NCBI GenBank assembly: GCA_964019425.1 | Contig: OZ025796.1 | Span: 248,001-312,000 of the forward strand | Source of the DNA: Flectonema sp. DT1601 | Taxonomy: Eukaryota > Euglenozoa > Diplonemea > Diplonemida > Diplonemidae | DNA length: 64,000 bases | Direction: 5' to 3' | Part shown: in pieces, positions 1 to 10,856 of the stretch | How positions within the stretch are numbered: position 1 is the first letter of the stretch | How the letters are laid out: every line of letters begins with the position of its first letter | Program-made: the position numbers and the translations under genes | The notes under the pieces: model-generated | Databases searched by the model: none | What the model was told of the DNA's origin: nothing | Seen by the model: the letters and a program-made list of their open reading frames with translations, nothing else

Positions 1-955
1 GAGTACTACAACATCGTATGATTGCCTTCCACAAAACAGGATTACGCTTTCCTTCTATTAACTGACAGGCAGCATTGAATGTGTGAACGGCTATATTAAC
101 AGCCTCTCGAGAGTTGTCGTTGTTGGAAGCAGATAGTAGAATAATATAACAATTAAAAGGTATTTTACCAAGTGGGAATAAGTTCCAAATACTGCGAAGG
201 ACTGAAAGGCTATTTAATGATCGCAACAATGAAAAAATTATGAAAAGCTCTTTTGAATTAAAATTTTGAAAAACTTTTTGATGAGACTGCGTAATTGCAG
301 AAAAAACATCGAAGCAGTTACTTGACAAGCTTCCCTTAATCACAGACTCAAATAAATCAAAGGTAACAGCAAACCCTTGTGATTCGAATTGCCTGTAGAC
401 TTCCTTCAGTTCCAACGAAGTTTCACAAATTTCCATTCTTACAAAGAAATCCCTCGCACAGAGGTTTCCAAGGCATCTTAAGATAAATTCATCCCATATC
501 ATTTTTCTGTATTTTATGTCATCTTTTACCGTCTTAGTATGTAATAACGATTGGCATAAATCGCTCACGCTTATCGTATATCCCGTTGATAAGGAATGGC
601 TCGCTAAATCAATTACCGTCGATGCGGAAGTTGGTATTTTTAGAAGCATTGCGATGCCTCTGCTGTCGAGTTGGATGCCGTTAGAGAGAATGAACTGCAA
701 TAATTGTTTTTGAGATTTAACATCGTTGTGTTCGATGCTTTTTTGCAATGCCCACGTGACAGTTACTTTTCCAACGTTCCATCCATTTTTGTGTGCAACA
801 ATAACGTCGTTGGCGATGTTATTGGAGCCATTGAGTAGCCAACTCTTTTTCAACTCATCGGTACATAGTCCGTCTGTGGGATACCAAAAACGACTTCTTT
901 TTACTGGTGAGCTCCAGGCAGCACGTCTACCTGCCACAATGAATCGTTTTCCTTT
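1..955 (-). CDS. 3'-truncated helical-repeat (possibly PPR-like) protein
   Basis: A stop-free minus-strand frame of about 318 codons runs from position 955 off the window start. The encoded protein is helix-rich and soluble-looking, with no signal peptide or membrane segment. Segments such as FNCYIILLSASNN followed about 25 residues later by NPVLWKAIIRCCS have the spacing and character of pentatricopeptide-type helical hairpins, but no repeat is clean enough to be certain. Just upstream (956-980) is an A run in the minus reading, typical of intron 3' ends here, with CAAG or AAAG as acceptor. A first exon could end near 1073 (reading ...VHETPLLMG), which joins in phase, but that exon is uncertain. 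Coding status is strong because of length and codon variety; function is weak. Confidence 0.72.
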
Positions 956-1233
956 CTTGTTTTTTTTTTTTTTTTTTTTTTCTGGAAAAAAAAAAGAGGG
1001 GGGAAAAAATGTTAGATGCTTACTTTAGTGATGCCGCCGATGTACTTTTTGTCACTACCCCATCAACAGAGGGGTTTCATGTACAAGTGAACTACTGCTT
1101 TGGGTTAGCTGGTTGTTCAACAAGGTTTGCTTTTTTTTTTTTTTTTTTTTTTTTTTTTGTCTTCCCTCGTCGTCGTTTTTTTTCTCCTCGCCTTGTTTTC
1201 TAAATTTTCTTGCTTTCGCTAATTTGTTTCTTC

Positions 1234-1264
<31 letters not shown>

Positions 1265-1883
1265 CAAAATTCTTTCTGTTACGGAAATACACGGTACAAA
1301 TCTCATTTGAAAAACACTCGGGACAGCATGGATAACATCCATCCTTCTTCGTCTTTTTTTTTTTTTTTTTTTCTCAGGATTCAGATGCTGATGTCGGAAT
1401 TGCGCTGCTTGCAAACACACGACTATTTCGTTTTAATTTTTTTAACTTTTTTTTTTTTTTTTTTTTAAAACAAGCAACCCTATCTTCTTACCGAAAGAAA
1501 AATAACGGTAAATTTTCAGCAGTCTGGAACAATATACAAATTTACTTTTTTTTTTTTTTTTCACTTTTTTTTTCTTTTTTCGTTTTTTTTTTTTTCATTC
1601 TCATTGACACCCACTACTAACAGAGCGAAGACTTCTTGAGCGAAGCAGAATGAATACAAATCGCTGATCGGTACAGCTTGTTGGTCTCTCTCAGTGTTTG
1701 ATCATTAGTTTCATAATATAGTATAGCGTGACAAGACGCAAACAGGTTTTGCTGACTGTTTTAATCGCTTGAGGGAAACGTAACAACATAAAAGCAAACC
1801 GTTGTTGCTTATTGGGGGTCATGTATTTCGAATCACCGAAAGAAAAAAAAAAAGGGGAAAAAAAGAAACAGAAGTTGACTTTT
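956..1883. other. Intergenic homopolymer-rich stretch
   Basis: Long T runs near 960-981, 1131-1158, 1232-1255, 1353-1372, 1447-1466, 1546-1561 and 1588-1595 dominate. A possible first exon of the preceding gene lies around 1050-1140 on the minus strand. No other coding segment, RNA gene or recognisable repeat was seen. Confidence 0.6.
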
Positions 1884-3132
1884 TTATTCGAAAATGTTCG
1901 CCACTGTTTCCCAAGAATTGTATGACTTTTTAGCAAAGTTTTTACTCAGGTCAACAGTAGTGTTAAGAATCGATTTGAAATCGTATGATTTTTCATTGTG
2001 GAATCTCGACAATTCTGATTCTAATTCCTTAGTGATTTCAACAGTTAGCTGAACTGTACTTTCATGTTTTTCTGCCAACTCATCGGCCTTTTCCTGTGCC
2101 TTTGCACGCAATTCTCCTTCAAGAGTATCGACCTTTAACTTTGCTTTGCGCAAAGACTCTTCTATGGAATCACGTGTCATCATAAGTTTTATAAGCCTGC
2201 GAATGGCATGTTTAATGGAGGTACACATCCCCTGGTAGTAAGTGATAGACTCAGCGACGTGAATACATTCGTTGTTTGCTTGTTCAACATTATTGGCTTC
2301 TTGTCTTGTCGTGTGTTCACCAATTTTTTTTATGATCTCAGAAGTCTCACGATCATCTTGATCAACATCACCTACAGCCATGAATGTGACTCCCCATTCT
2401 TTATAAGATTTACCTAACCCTACTCTATTGTGCATAATTTTGTTCATTCGCTCTCTCATCCCACGAAGAAGTCCCTCAAGTTTTTCAATGTAGCAGCTGG
2501 TTTCTTCCCATCTGGTGTACTCAGGAGTAGTTGGTTGAGCAGCAAACGCTTCTTTTACTCTAGATGAGGCAGGAAGACTAACGATGTCGTAAGTTTTTCT
2601 CGATAGCTGTTTAGAACGTTTGAGAAGCTCATCGGCTCCGAGTTGCAAAAAATCACACAAAACGTCCGCATTTTGCAATTTTGGATGCGCACCAACTCTT
2701 ACTAAGAATTTTCTAAGTGCTCTTTGACGGTAAGCTATCAGTCCGCTCGGTTGCTTAGGATCGTTGCTTGAGAACATTCCGATATTTTCAACCTTAGCAG
2801 TAATATCTTTTTCTGGAATTGGTGGCACTATGCAACCTGGGAACTCCAATACTAACTGTTCTCTTAGCCATGCGAAGTTGTTGTATCTTCTTTTGCTTAT
2901 TATATTAGCCTGTCTGAATGATGATAGTGATGTCTGTTTTTTTTTTTTTTTTTTTTTTTTGGCTTTTTTTTTTGTTGTTTTTTTTTTTCAAAAAAAAAAA
3001 AAAAAAAAAATCAAGACAAAATACCTTAGTGTGGATGTGGTACTCCCAGTGACTAAAAGCTCCAGATCCAACCTTCTCGGGATCACAGACAGCAAACTCA
3101 AACACGGTTCCTGGTGGTAGATCGTCAGCCAT
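1884..3132 (-). CDS. PX-BAR sorting nexin (SNX1/Vps5-like)
   Basis: Exons 3132-3025 and 2933-1884 join in phase to give 385 aa. Residues about 10-135 form a phosphoinositide-binding PX domain: VCDPEKVGSG, then TSLSSFRQANIISKRRYNNF with the basic KRRYNNF strand, and the PPIPEK loop. Residues about 165-385 are a long coiled-coil region matching the Vps5/SNX1 BAR fold. The family acts on endosomes with retromer, bending membrane for retrograde transport. The intron (2934-3024, 91 nt) splits the PX domain, begins GTATTT, ends ACAG and carries a T run near its start and an A run near its end. A leader acceptor TTTCTATCTTTCTCAG lies only 12 nt upstream of the ATG at 3132. SNX1/2, Vps5 and SNX5/6 cannot be separated by eye. 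Confidence 0.9.
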
Positions 3133-3313
3133 ATTGCGTCAATACTGAGAAAGATAGAAAATGATATTACAACACAGTTCGTTATGGTTATCTTAAATAT
3201 TTCAGATAAAAAGATAGAATCGCAGATATACTGCGGGTGGGACGAATAGCGAAAAACCAAAACAGAAAAGAAAGAACGAAAAAAAAACAAACAAGATAAA
3301 ATACAGAAACCAA

Positions 3314-4282
3314 CTACGTCTGTTCAACCTCATGAACAATAACAGCGGCACGTGGAAACAATTCACATTCTTGGAGAGTTGATCTCGGGCTTAACATTCT
3401 AACAGGAAATGTTGTTGAGATGTAAAACTCATATCCCGTATAGTCATCCCGAGCAACTACCGTGTCGTATACGACTTGTAGGTAATTAGTTCGAAGATAA
3501 CGACGTTGAATTGATTGTCCAGAGGGAAGTGTAATTTTGAGAGTAGAAACGTCAGGTCCAGGTGGCGGTTCTACCGGAAGTAAATCACGTGTTGCATTGC
3601 GTGTTATCTGTAGATTACGAACTCGTTCTTCTTCAGTATTTCTAAGTTGTTGTTCAGCATTCCTAAGTTGTTGTCGAAGAATATCAGATGCAATAGCTTC
3701 TTCTAATTCACGTCTTTGTTCTGTGCGTAATCTCTCTCTGTCAGCAACACCTTGTGCGTTAGTACGTTGAGCTTCAGTTACGTTGCGACATGTTTCCAGG
3801 GCTTCTGATAGTCTTCTGCACATTTCACTTGAGTCGATGAGACCTTGTATCTTTAATACAACAATACCAGTACCAGCTTTATGAGGATATAGTACTGCTG
3901 CAAGTGGGTATCTGGTACCAACAACACTATTAGCACATGTGTGGCCTGCAATGCTGTTTGCTGTAGCTGCCCAGAACACAAAACAATCTTTGATTATATC
4001 GACAGTGATAGACGCAGCTAGAGTATGTTTTACAAACGGTGCTGCGTCTGGATGACCAGAACTATGTACGTATACTAATAAAGGTTTTCCACGGCATCTT
4101 GCAGTGTCGCCTGCTTGATAAAAGGATCCCTCAAATAATTGAATCGTATCACATTCTTCATATCCAACTTCCATTCCGCAGTCCCGCAACTCATCAACAA
4201 TATCACCCTCAGCTCCAGCTGGCAGAAATTTGCCAAACAATTCCGCCGCTGATTGAACGTGAGACATAATGTACTTTATCAT
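3314..4282 (-). CDS. UAS-UBX domain protein (FAF/UBXD8-like p97 adaptor)
   Basis: A single exon of 322 aa. Residues about 45-175 look like the UAS thioredoxin-like domain of FAF1/FAF2 proteins (KPLLVYVHSSGH, then FVFWAATANS, YPLAAVLYPHKAG). Residues 175-235 form a charged coiled coil (RLRTEQRRELEEAIASDILR). The last 80 residues are a UBX domain, with the conserved arginine in the first strand (SIQRRYLRTNYLQ) and a TTFPVR loop matching the p97/VCP-binding FPR signature. FAF2 works in ER-associated degradation and lipid-droplet control. Unlike human FAF2, no N-terminal UBA domain or membrane hairpin is visible, so this is closer to a minimal UAS-UBX protein. Start is the ATG at 4282 or the one five codons later at 4267. 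A pyrimidine-rich acceptor TTATTTCTATTTAG ends at 4310. Confidence 0.88.
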   Translation of the reverse strand: MIKYIMSHVQSAAELFGKFLPAGAEGDIVDELRDCGMEVGYEECDTIQLFEGSFYQAGDTARCRGKPLLVYVHSSGHPDAAPFVKHTLAASITVDIIKDCFVFWAATANSIAGHTCANSVVGTRYPLAAVLYPHKAGTGIVVLKIQGLIDSSEMCRRLSEALETCRNVTEAQRTNAQGVADRERLRTEQRRELEEAIASDILRQQLRNAEQQLRNTEEERVRNLQITRNATRDLLPVEPPPGPDVSTLKITLPSGQSIQRRYLRTNYLQVVYDTVVARDDYTGYEFYISTTFPVRMLSPRSTLQECELFPRAAVIVHEVEQT

Positions 4283-5195
4283 TGTGGATGTTCGGTATTA
4301 TTATTTTTTCTAAATAGAAATAAGGATGTTGATTTAAAAGGAATATTGGTATTGATGAACATTCTACACTCCTGCTTAACGAACATATCTTTAAAGCTAT
4401 ATAGGGAAGAAGGGAAAGAAATGAATAAAAATTTTAGTTGTTCAAAAAAAAAAAGAAGTTTAATAAACGGTACTTAGCAATGATTGCCCCTCACTTCGGA
4501 TAATTCTTTCTTTTTTTTTTATATTATTTTCATTTTCATTTCTTTCCTCCTTCGATTTTATGCTTTTCGATTTTTTTTTTTTTTTTTTTTCTTTTTATTT
4601 TTTTTAAAACCTTTTCTTGTTGGACGTGACTAAAACCAATCACACCAACCTGACAGAAGAAGAACATTATTAAAAAAAATTAAAAATTGAAAGTAACTTT
4701 TAAAAAAAAAAGAAAATCAGACGATCCTCTTATTCCATACAGCGGACCAGGAATCCTGTCGCGGGAAATAAAGATAGGCGCATTACCAAACATGAAACAT
4801 AGGCTCAATAATCTGAAATTCTTTTTCTAAAACAAAAACAAAAGAAAGGAAAAAAAAAAAAAAAAAAAAACGGGGGGTTAACTATTTGATTTTGTACGTA
4901 AAATGCAAATGTATCATAAAACAACGATAATTTAACATTAGAAGTAGATACAGTGATTATGGTAGTGATGCTTAACTTTAGCCTTTTGAAGTAACTATTT
5001 AGGGTTTCGAGAGTAATCTATGTACCTCTTTACCTCTATTCTCGCATCATCAGTTATGGTGAAGAAGTAAGTCAGTCAACCATTGTGACTGAAGCATTCT
5101 AGTTAGCAAGACTAGGATGTAGTTACTTTAGTTATAATGTTCATAAAAAAAAAGGGATGGGAGAAAAAAAAAAAAAAAAGAATTCCTCAGATTCT
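4283..5195. other. Intergenic region with a structured repeat
   Basis: Apart from the 5' leader of the UBX gene and several homopolymers (T near 4569-4590, A near 4851-4870 and 5164-5179), this stretch holds element A copy 1 at 4876-5145. No coding segment is seen. Confidence 0.6.
4876..5145 (+). repeat. Element A copy 1 (structured interspersed repeat)
   Basis: About 270 bp resembling 31670-31938, with partial copies near 31946 and 53461. It ends in an A run at 5142-5150, as a retroposed RNA would. AAGTAACTA at 4989-4997 is perfectly complementary to TAGTTACTT at 5120-5128, closing a 140-nt domain. Inside it CATTCTAGT and ACTAGGATG can form a 9-bp hairpin (one G-U pair). Orientation is set by the A tail and is opposite to the genes. 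A SINE or a dispersed small-RNA pseudogene are the two likeliest readings. Confidence 0.65.
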
Positions 5196-7367
5196 CTAGT
5201 CACTTTCTTCGCTTTCTTCTTCTTCTTCTTCCTCTTCGCTTTCTTCGTTGAGGGCTGTGAATAATTCTTGGCAAGCTTCGAACATTTTAGTCTCGGATTC
5301 TTCGAGGTCATCTTTGTTTGTCGTCCAATCTTCTTGTAATCTCAAAATGGTATCATCGGATATAAGATCTCCAACATACATCGTGTATATGTAAGATGAT
5401 ATCTTCTCAGCAAACGCAGGAGCATCAGTCGCGAAGTCTATTAGTGTTTCAAGAACCGAGTCTTGAACAGAATTACTATCGAATTCAACCAGGATCTTTC
5501 CCCATGATGTAATTACTTTTTTAAATGTTTTTAATAGTGATAAAGATGAATCTTGTTTAACCTGATCCTCAATGCTATTTAAAAGACCGAGAAGAATTGC
5601 TCTACAAGTATCAACAGTTGTAACGTCATAAGAGAATTTGAGTGAGCGAAGCTCAACACATGTTCCGTCGAATTCAAGGTCTTCTCCTACAGCACGTCCG
5701 AGTAGTCCGATGACGTCTCGAGCGAATCGATCTTCGTTAGTTTCTCTTCCGTATTGACCAGCTGATGAATTACTTCTTGTGAATAGAGTGTCTATTGAAA
5801 TAGCATCGCTTGCTTCAGGATAGCTTAGTTTGTGTAGATCTAAAATGGCTTCAGTCAGGTGTTTATATTGTTTTCCATAACCATTCTCACCAACCTGAGA
5901 GACATCGTTGTCCTTGTTTGTTATTGTGACGACCTCATCAAAGGATTCTTCATTTTCCATTTTAGTCGATAAACGTGTTCCGGATTGTATGTTTTGAGAA
6001 TTCGATACCTTAACGTCAAATGATACAATGCAGTTATTCTCTACAACGCAATTATCTCCTACAGAGGCTCTGTTACAAATGATGCTTCCGTTTATTTCAC
6101 TTCCGTTTCCGATAGTCACACCTGCCCAGATCTGACTGTTCGTAATGACACAGTTTTTCCCAAGTTTCACTCCTTCACCCAAAACTGAATTTATGATTGT
6201 ACAGCCGTCATCAATGAAAGTTTTTGGTCCAATTAAATAACTCTCTGAAAGGGTTACTGACTGGCTTATTGTAGAGGTTTTATCAATGTAGCCGGAAGAG
6301 GAATATTGGCTGCTTTTAAAGTTGAAATAGCTGCTGGCGAATAGTTCCGTTACTACTAATGGATAAGCCCATCGTTCAAGTACGGAACGTGTGATAGAAG
6401 GAACGGATTCTAAGGTTTTAACTCTACGAAAATAAAAAGTCTCCGGGATAATGTCGAGTATTATTTTGTTTCCAAGTAGCTCATCGTTGATAACAGATTT
6501 CACACAATCTCTCATGTCGCGGTAGTCGAAATTTTGATCAAATAACTCCAACAAACCCATGCTACATATAGCCATACCAGTCTCAACAAGATCACTTCTT
6601 ATTGAGAGTGTTGGGTGTTCATCCATCAACGATAGAATTAGTGGTAAGTGTTCTTTGTCTTCTGGGTCTTTATCTTCTTGGAATTCACCTTTCCACGGAA
6701 TATATTGAAGAAGGTTACCAGTTAATGGATCTATGACAGCACTAACACGGTCTTCTCCAGTTATACCAATGTGAGATGAAGTGTTGTTTACAGATCGTTG
6801 ATTTCCGTCTTCGTTGTTCCCATTTGTGTTTTTAGAAATTGAATCTTCCATTAGCTGACGGCGATTGTTTTCCATTACTCCGGATTGTTCCTGTAGAACT
6901 AAAGTCATTAATATTGACCTGTCATTCTTGGTTTTTGCCAAGTGGGTTTTCCACATCTGTCTCAGTAGAGTCATGTTAGTAATAACGTCTCCCATCAAAA
7001 GTATAAAATCCCTTCTGAGAACGTCGTAGGCGTTTATCTCTCTAATTGCGCTTGCGACGCAGTCTGATCTGCAGCAAAGAACTCGTACCTCAACATTGTA
7101 TAAAGTGTTTTCATTTTTTTCAACGTGTTCTTGAATTGCTTTACTGTGGGCATTTGCAACGATAAAAATTTGCTCTACTCCGTTGGAAGCCAAAAACTCC
7201 ATCGTATAGTCTAACATTGTCACACCGGCAATTGGCATTAGTACTCGCGGCATTTCATAAGAAATTGGTCTGAAATCCTCAGTGAATGAGTCTGCTAAGA
7301 GGACGGCACTTAGGACCCCGACTTCTTTTTCTTTCTCCTTACCTGATTTTTGATTTTTGCGAGACAT
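5196..7367 (-). CDS. EIF2B5: Translation initiation factor eIF2B epsilon subunit
   Basis: A single exon of 723 aa, the usual length for the family (human about 721). Residues about 16-300 are the nucleotidyltransferase-like domain (VLSAVLLADSFTEDFRPISY, PRVLMPIAGVTMLDYTMEFL, LMGDVITN). Residues about 370-465 are left-handed beta-helix hexapeptide repeats (INSVLGEGVKLGKNCVI, ASVGDNCVVENNCIV). The C-terminal 160 residues form the acidic/aromatic W2 HEAT domain that carries guanine-exchange activity on eIF2, ending in a run of glutamates typical of the subunit. It recycles eIF2-GDP in cytosolic translation initiation. A pyrimidine-rich leader acceptor (TTATTTCCACACAG) ends near 7392, 24 nt upstream of the ATG at 7367. 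The next upstream gene is eIF4G, another initiation factor, though 3.5 kb away. Confidence 0.96.
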   Translation of the reverse strand: MSRKNQKSGKEKEKEVGVLSAVLLADSFTEDFRPISYEMPRVLMPIAGVTMLDYTMEFLASNGVEQIFIVANAHSKAIQEHVEKNENTLYNVEVRVLCCRSDCVASAIREINAYDVLRRDFILLMGDVITNMTLLRQMWKTHLAKTKNDRSILMTLVLQEQSGVMENNRRQLMEDSISKNTNGNNEDGNQRSVNNTSSHIGITGEDRVSAVIDPLTGNLLQYIPWKGEFQEDKDPEDKEHLPLILSLMDEHPTLSIRSDLVETGMAICSMGLLELFDQNFDYRDMRDCVKSVINDELLGNKIILDIIPETFYFRRVKTLESVPSITRSVLERWAYPLVVTELFASSYFNFKSSQYSSSGYIDKTSTISQSVTLSESYLIGPKTFIDDGCTIINSVLGEGVKLGKNCVITNSQIWAGVTIGNGSEINGSIICNRASVGDNCVVENNCIVSFDVKVSNSQNIQSGTRLSTKMENEESFDEVVTITNKDNDVSQVGENGYGKQYKHLTEAILDLHKLSYPEASDAISIDTLFTRSNSSAGQYGRETNEDRFARDVIGLLGRAVGEDLEFDGTCVELRSLKFSYDVTTVDTCRAILLGLLNSIEDQVKQDSSLSLLKTFKKVITSWGKILVEFDSNSVQDSVLETLIDFATDAPAFAEKISSYIYTMYVGDLISDDTILRLQEDWTTNKDDLEESETKMFEACQELFTALNEESEEEEEEEESEESD

Positions 7368-8157
7368 TTTATTGATATAATTTAACGAGCTCTGTGTGGA
7401 AATAATATTAGAAATATTTTATTGAAGTTAGGGAAGTCAAAAACCTCTGATGGATGCCCACGTTGAAGTTACTTGCTCTCAGACAGACGCTGGCATTGCT
7501 CTTGAAATAGAAATCTAAATTAATAATTACTACGCACCGCAACCAATAGCAGAACACACGTCCTCACATAAGAGGTAGGGATTTGGGGGTCAAGAGAAAA
7601 GAGAAAAGGGAGAGTGGAAGGGGGGTTTTTTTTTTTCTTTTTGGAACACATTCGTTTCATGTTTTTTTTCCCCCGTGTAAACCTGTTTCAATTCGATCAT
7701 AAAACCAGATAATCGGTTTTTTTTTTTTTTTTTTTTTTTTTTTTCCATCCCTCACATTGTTATTCTTTTTTTTTTCAATTTGGGATGTCAAAAGTAACTG
7801 TGGAGAAATCCCATTTTACCACTTACGACAACAGAAAAAAAGAAAAAAAAAAAAAGGGGGGTAAATAATAGAACATCACAACCACTATCAATTGGGGAGG
7901 CGGGAGACAGAGTTCCGGTAACTGGAAACACTAGGGTAGGGACATCATCTTTTTTTTCTGTTCTTCTTCTTCTTCTTCTTCTTTAAAATCAATACGACAT
8001 GGAATGCTAAAGGATTTCGCACGTTCATCGAACGAGGCAGATTGCCATTATAAATAACACAATGATGATTATTATTATTATTATTTTTTTTTGTTCCCTT
8101 TTTGAGGAGGAGGTACGAGATGCCCGTGTAGTGAGACGTGTAAGTTGCTGACACAAA

Positions 8158-8193
<36 letters not shown>

Positions 8194-10856
8194 ATACCCT
8201 CGCTGCAATGTATTGCATAACGAAAAACCTTTCATACGTTACGGATACAGTGTGTCTTGATTAACGCAACCGCAAAATAGGTATTGGAGTGGGAAAAAAA
8301 CAAAAAAAAAAATGAAACGGGAAAAAAAAAAAATAGAAGTTGAAGAGGGAGGATTCTCCCCATCAGGTTCACTTCCCAAAAAGATGACTTTTCACATAAA
8401 GAAAGAGAAGAGAAGGGCGATCAATAAAGATTTTAATCACTTCATGATATTCAGCAGACGACCTGCGTCTTAAGATTGATATTTATTGTGCATGAGTACG
8501 AAATGAGAAGACTAATATTATTTTTTTAACGGGAAGAGTCTGTCCCTGAACCAACATGACACGGACTTGTCAGATGTACTTTTTTTATCTACCAAGTTAA
8601 TTTATCTCAAATTGCGTTTTTTTTTTTTCTTTTTTTGCACCGACGAATTCGGAGAAAAAACCCCATTGAGATTAAGTGCCGTTTTACTTATATTATTATG
8701 GTCAAAATGATATCCATCGCCAGTAATACTGTATGCGATCACATAAAATAAAAAAGGCTTTATCTGGAATGGTCCTTTTTTCTTTTTTTTTTTTTTTTGC
8801 AACAACAACAATATGAAAAAATATAATTCAGCAACTAAAATAAAATAAAAAACACATTGATATTGAGTTCCACAACAAAAAAAAGGAAAGGTAGATTTTA
8901 GCAAAGACGACAAACAAAAAAAAACTACGGATGTGATTGAAAAAAAAGAAACCAACACAACCGATTTGAATTTAAGTCTCGCAAAAGCAGTCATTGTGTA
9001 AGTGTAAGCAGCGACTAACTTTTGTTGTAACAGTTTTTTTTTTTTTTTTTTTTTTTTTTTCAAAATAAGTTTTTGAAATGATATAAAAAAAAAAAAATAA
9101 AAAAAAGTCAACACTTCCCATTTTAACAGGATAATAGTATCTTCATCCTGTATGATTTAAAAAAAAAAATAAAAAAAACAGGGGGAAAATAAGGAGGGAG
9201 GTTTTCTCTTTAAAGAGACGGGCAATCAATCAACAAGGAGGCTTTGGTTTCAATTTGGTTTGATTATGAGTATTTTTTTTTTTTTCCCGAGTGAAATAAT
9301 ACAAAAACTGCTTTAGGAGAGGGGACAGAAAAAAATAAAAAAATATATAAAAGTGAATCGACTCTACTTGAATCACACTCGGTAAAAAATCAGGTCTCGA
9401 GTGCTCTTGCAGAGATTTGTTGGCGTACAAAAATGTACAACAACTGGTTCTCGTTGCAGACAAGACTAACGGGGAAGACTGTTTGATTAGGTTCATACGA
9501 ATATAAATCTCTGTATTGTATCAGAACTCAATAATAATATTAAAAAACTCATGACACAGTGACTAAAATGTTAATACAGGCTAACACTCTGCGATTGACG
9601 TAAATACTTTACATTATAATAAATGTTTCTAACTCAGCTGCATACACATCTCTTTTTCCGTGTTGTCATTCAGTGCAGTACGGAATCGAGTAATTCAATT
9701 TTAAATTAATCGTGAGCCCTGGGAAACCAAAACCAGGGTATAATGTAATACGGCAGAATGTAGGTTTCGCCTATAGTCTCGTCAAGAAATAAACAATCTT
9801 TATAAAAAAATAAAAATGAACATTTCTTAGTAACGGGGGAGGAGGGGGAAGGGAAAAAAAAAAAAAAAAAAAAAAAATGGAGAATGGAGAATACGAAGTT
9901 GAGTATCAAATGTTTAAAACAGTAAGTGAAACAAAGCAACTCAGGTAATCGTATCTCCGACTGGTTGTGACGACCAAGACAACTCGTATGCCTCATCAGT
10001 CTCACTGTCTTATAATAAAAAACTCGTTTCGTTTTTTTTTTTTTTTTTTTCTGCTTGTACACAGTAAATTGTTTTTCCTCTTATAAAACGTCTTCATTAT
10101 GAAAAAAAAAAATATATAAAATAAATAAAATAAAAAGACAATGGCAGGAAAGCATGTGTACGAAAGTGTTATTTGTCGCAAGTCACAGGTCCCCAATAAT
10201 CGGTGTAAGTGTAACAACGGATTTCTGATCTTTTCTAGTAGTAAGGAACTTGGAAATAGTCCTTGAGCGTAATGGGAGGAGAAAAAAGTAACGTTTTTTT
10301 TAATTTTTTTTTGCTGTCTTCCGCTCATGGTTACTCTTACCGAAGAGTTTCCATAGCAGAAGCCTAATAACAAGGGAAAGAGGAGATTTCTTTTTTTTTT
10401 TTTTTTTTTTTTCTGTGCTTTTTTCAGTCAAGTGATGCACAACATCAATACAGCAAACAGTGACAGGTCCTGAGTATAAATGAATACGTTCGGTTCATCA
10501 CAAAAAGCCTAAATTAAAATATCACAGAGAGACACCTCTGGTAAGAAAAAAAAGAGAAAGGAACAGTGAGCACAAAAACCGAAGAGGGGGTGAGCCATGC
10601 ACCAAAAGAGCTAAGACACAAGCTCGTGTAGTGGAACAGAAATTCGAGGAAAGTTTTTTTCTTTTTTTTTTTTTTTTTCTTATTGGTTGGACATTTTAAA
10701 GTAATCCTAAAACACTTCTAGAAAAAAAGTTTTCTCATTTTTTTTATTTTTTTTTTTGTTCTCTTCATTTTTCATTTTCATTGTTGTACATCATTTTAAA
10801 AAAAAAAAAAAAAAAAATGTATCTTTTTTTTTTTTTTACAAAGGTATCCCACCACC
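7368..10856. other. 3.5-kb gene desert, homopolymer-rich
   Basis: Dense A and T runs on both strands (for example 7719-7744, 8159-8190, 9034-9060, 9857-9877, 10034-10051, 10391-10412). The 5' leader of eIF2B-epsilon is at 7368-7391, and a diverged repeat (element D) lies at 9567-9647. Homopolymer-free islands at 8340-8520 and 9360-9560 have stops in all minus frames that I read. No tRNA or rRNA was recognised. It probably holds the 3' UTR of eIF4G plus spacer. Confidence 0.55.
9567..9647. repeat. Element D copy 1
   Basis: Shares AATGTTA(A/G)TA, AGGC(T/A)AACACTCT and TTTCTAACTCAGCTGCATA, in the same order, with 60878-60938. The two copies differ by a roughly 20-nt length change in the middle. 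Function is unknown. No terminal repeats or boxes were recognised. Confidence 0.5.

Noticed and set aside
1055-1420. Minus-strand 121-codon frame rich in lysine
   Set aside because: Most of it is translated A runs; only its last part (about 1055-1140) might be a first exon of the gene cut by the window start.
4989-5128. Element A as a box C/D snoRNA (TGATGA and CTGA present in the minus reading)
   Set aside because: Box spacing and terminal stem do not fit; the pairing seen encloses a larger domain in the plus orientation.
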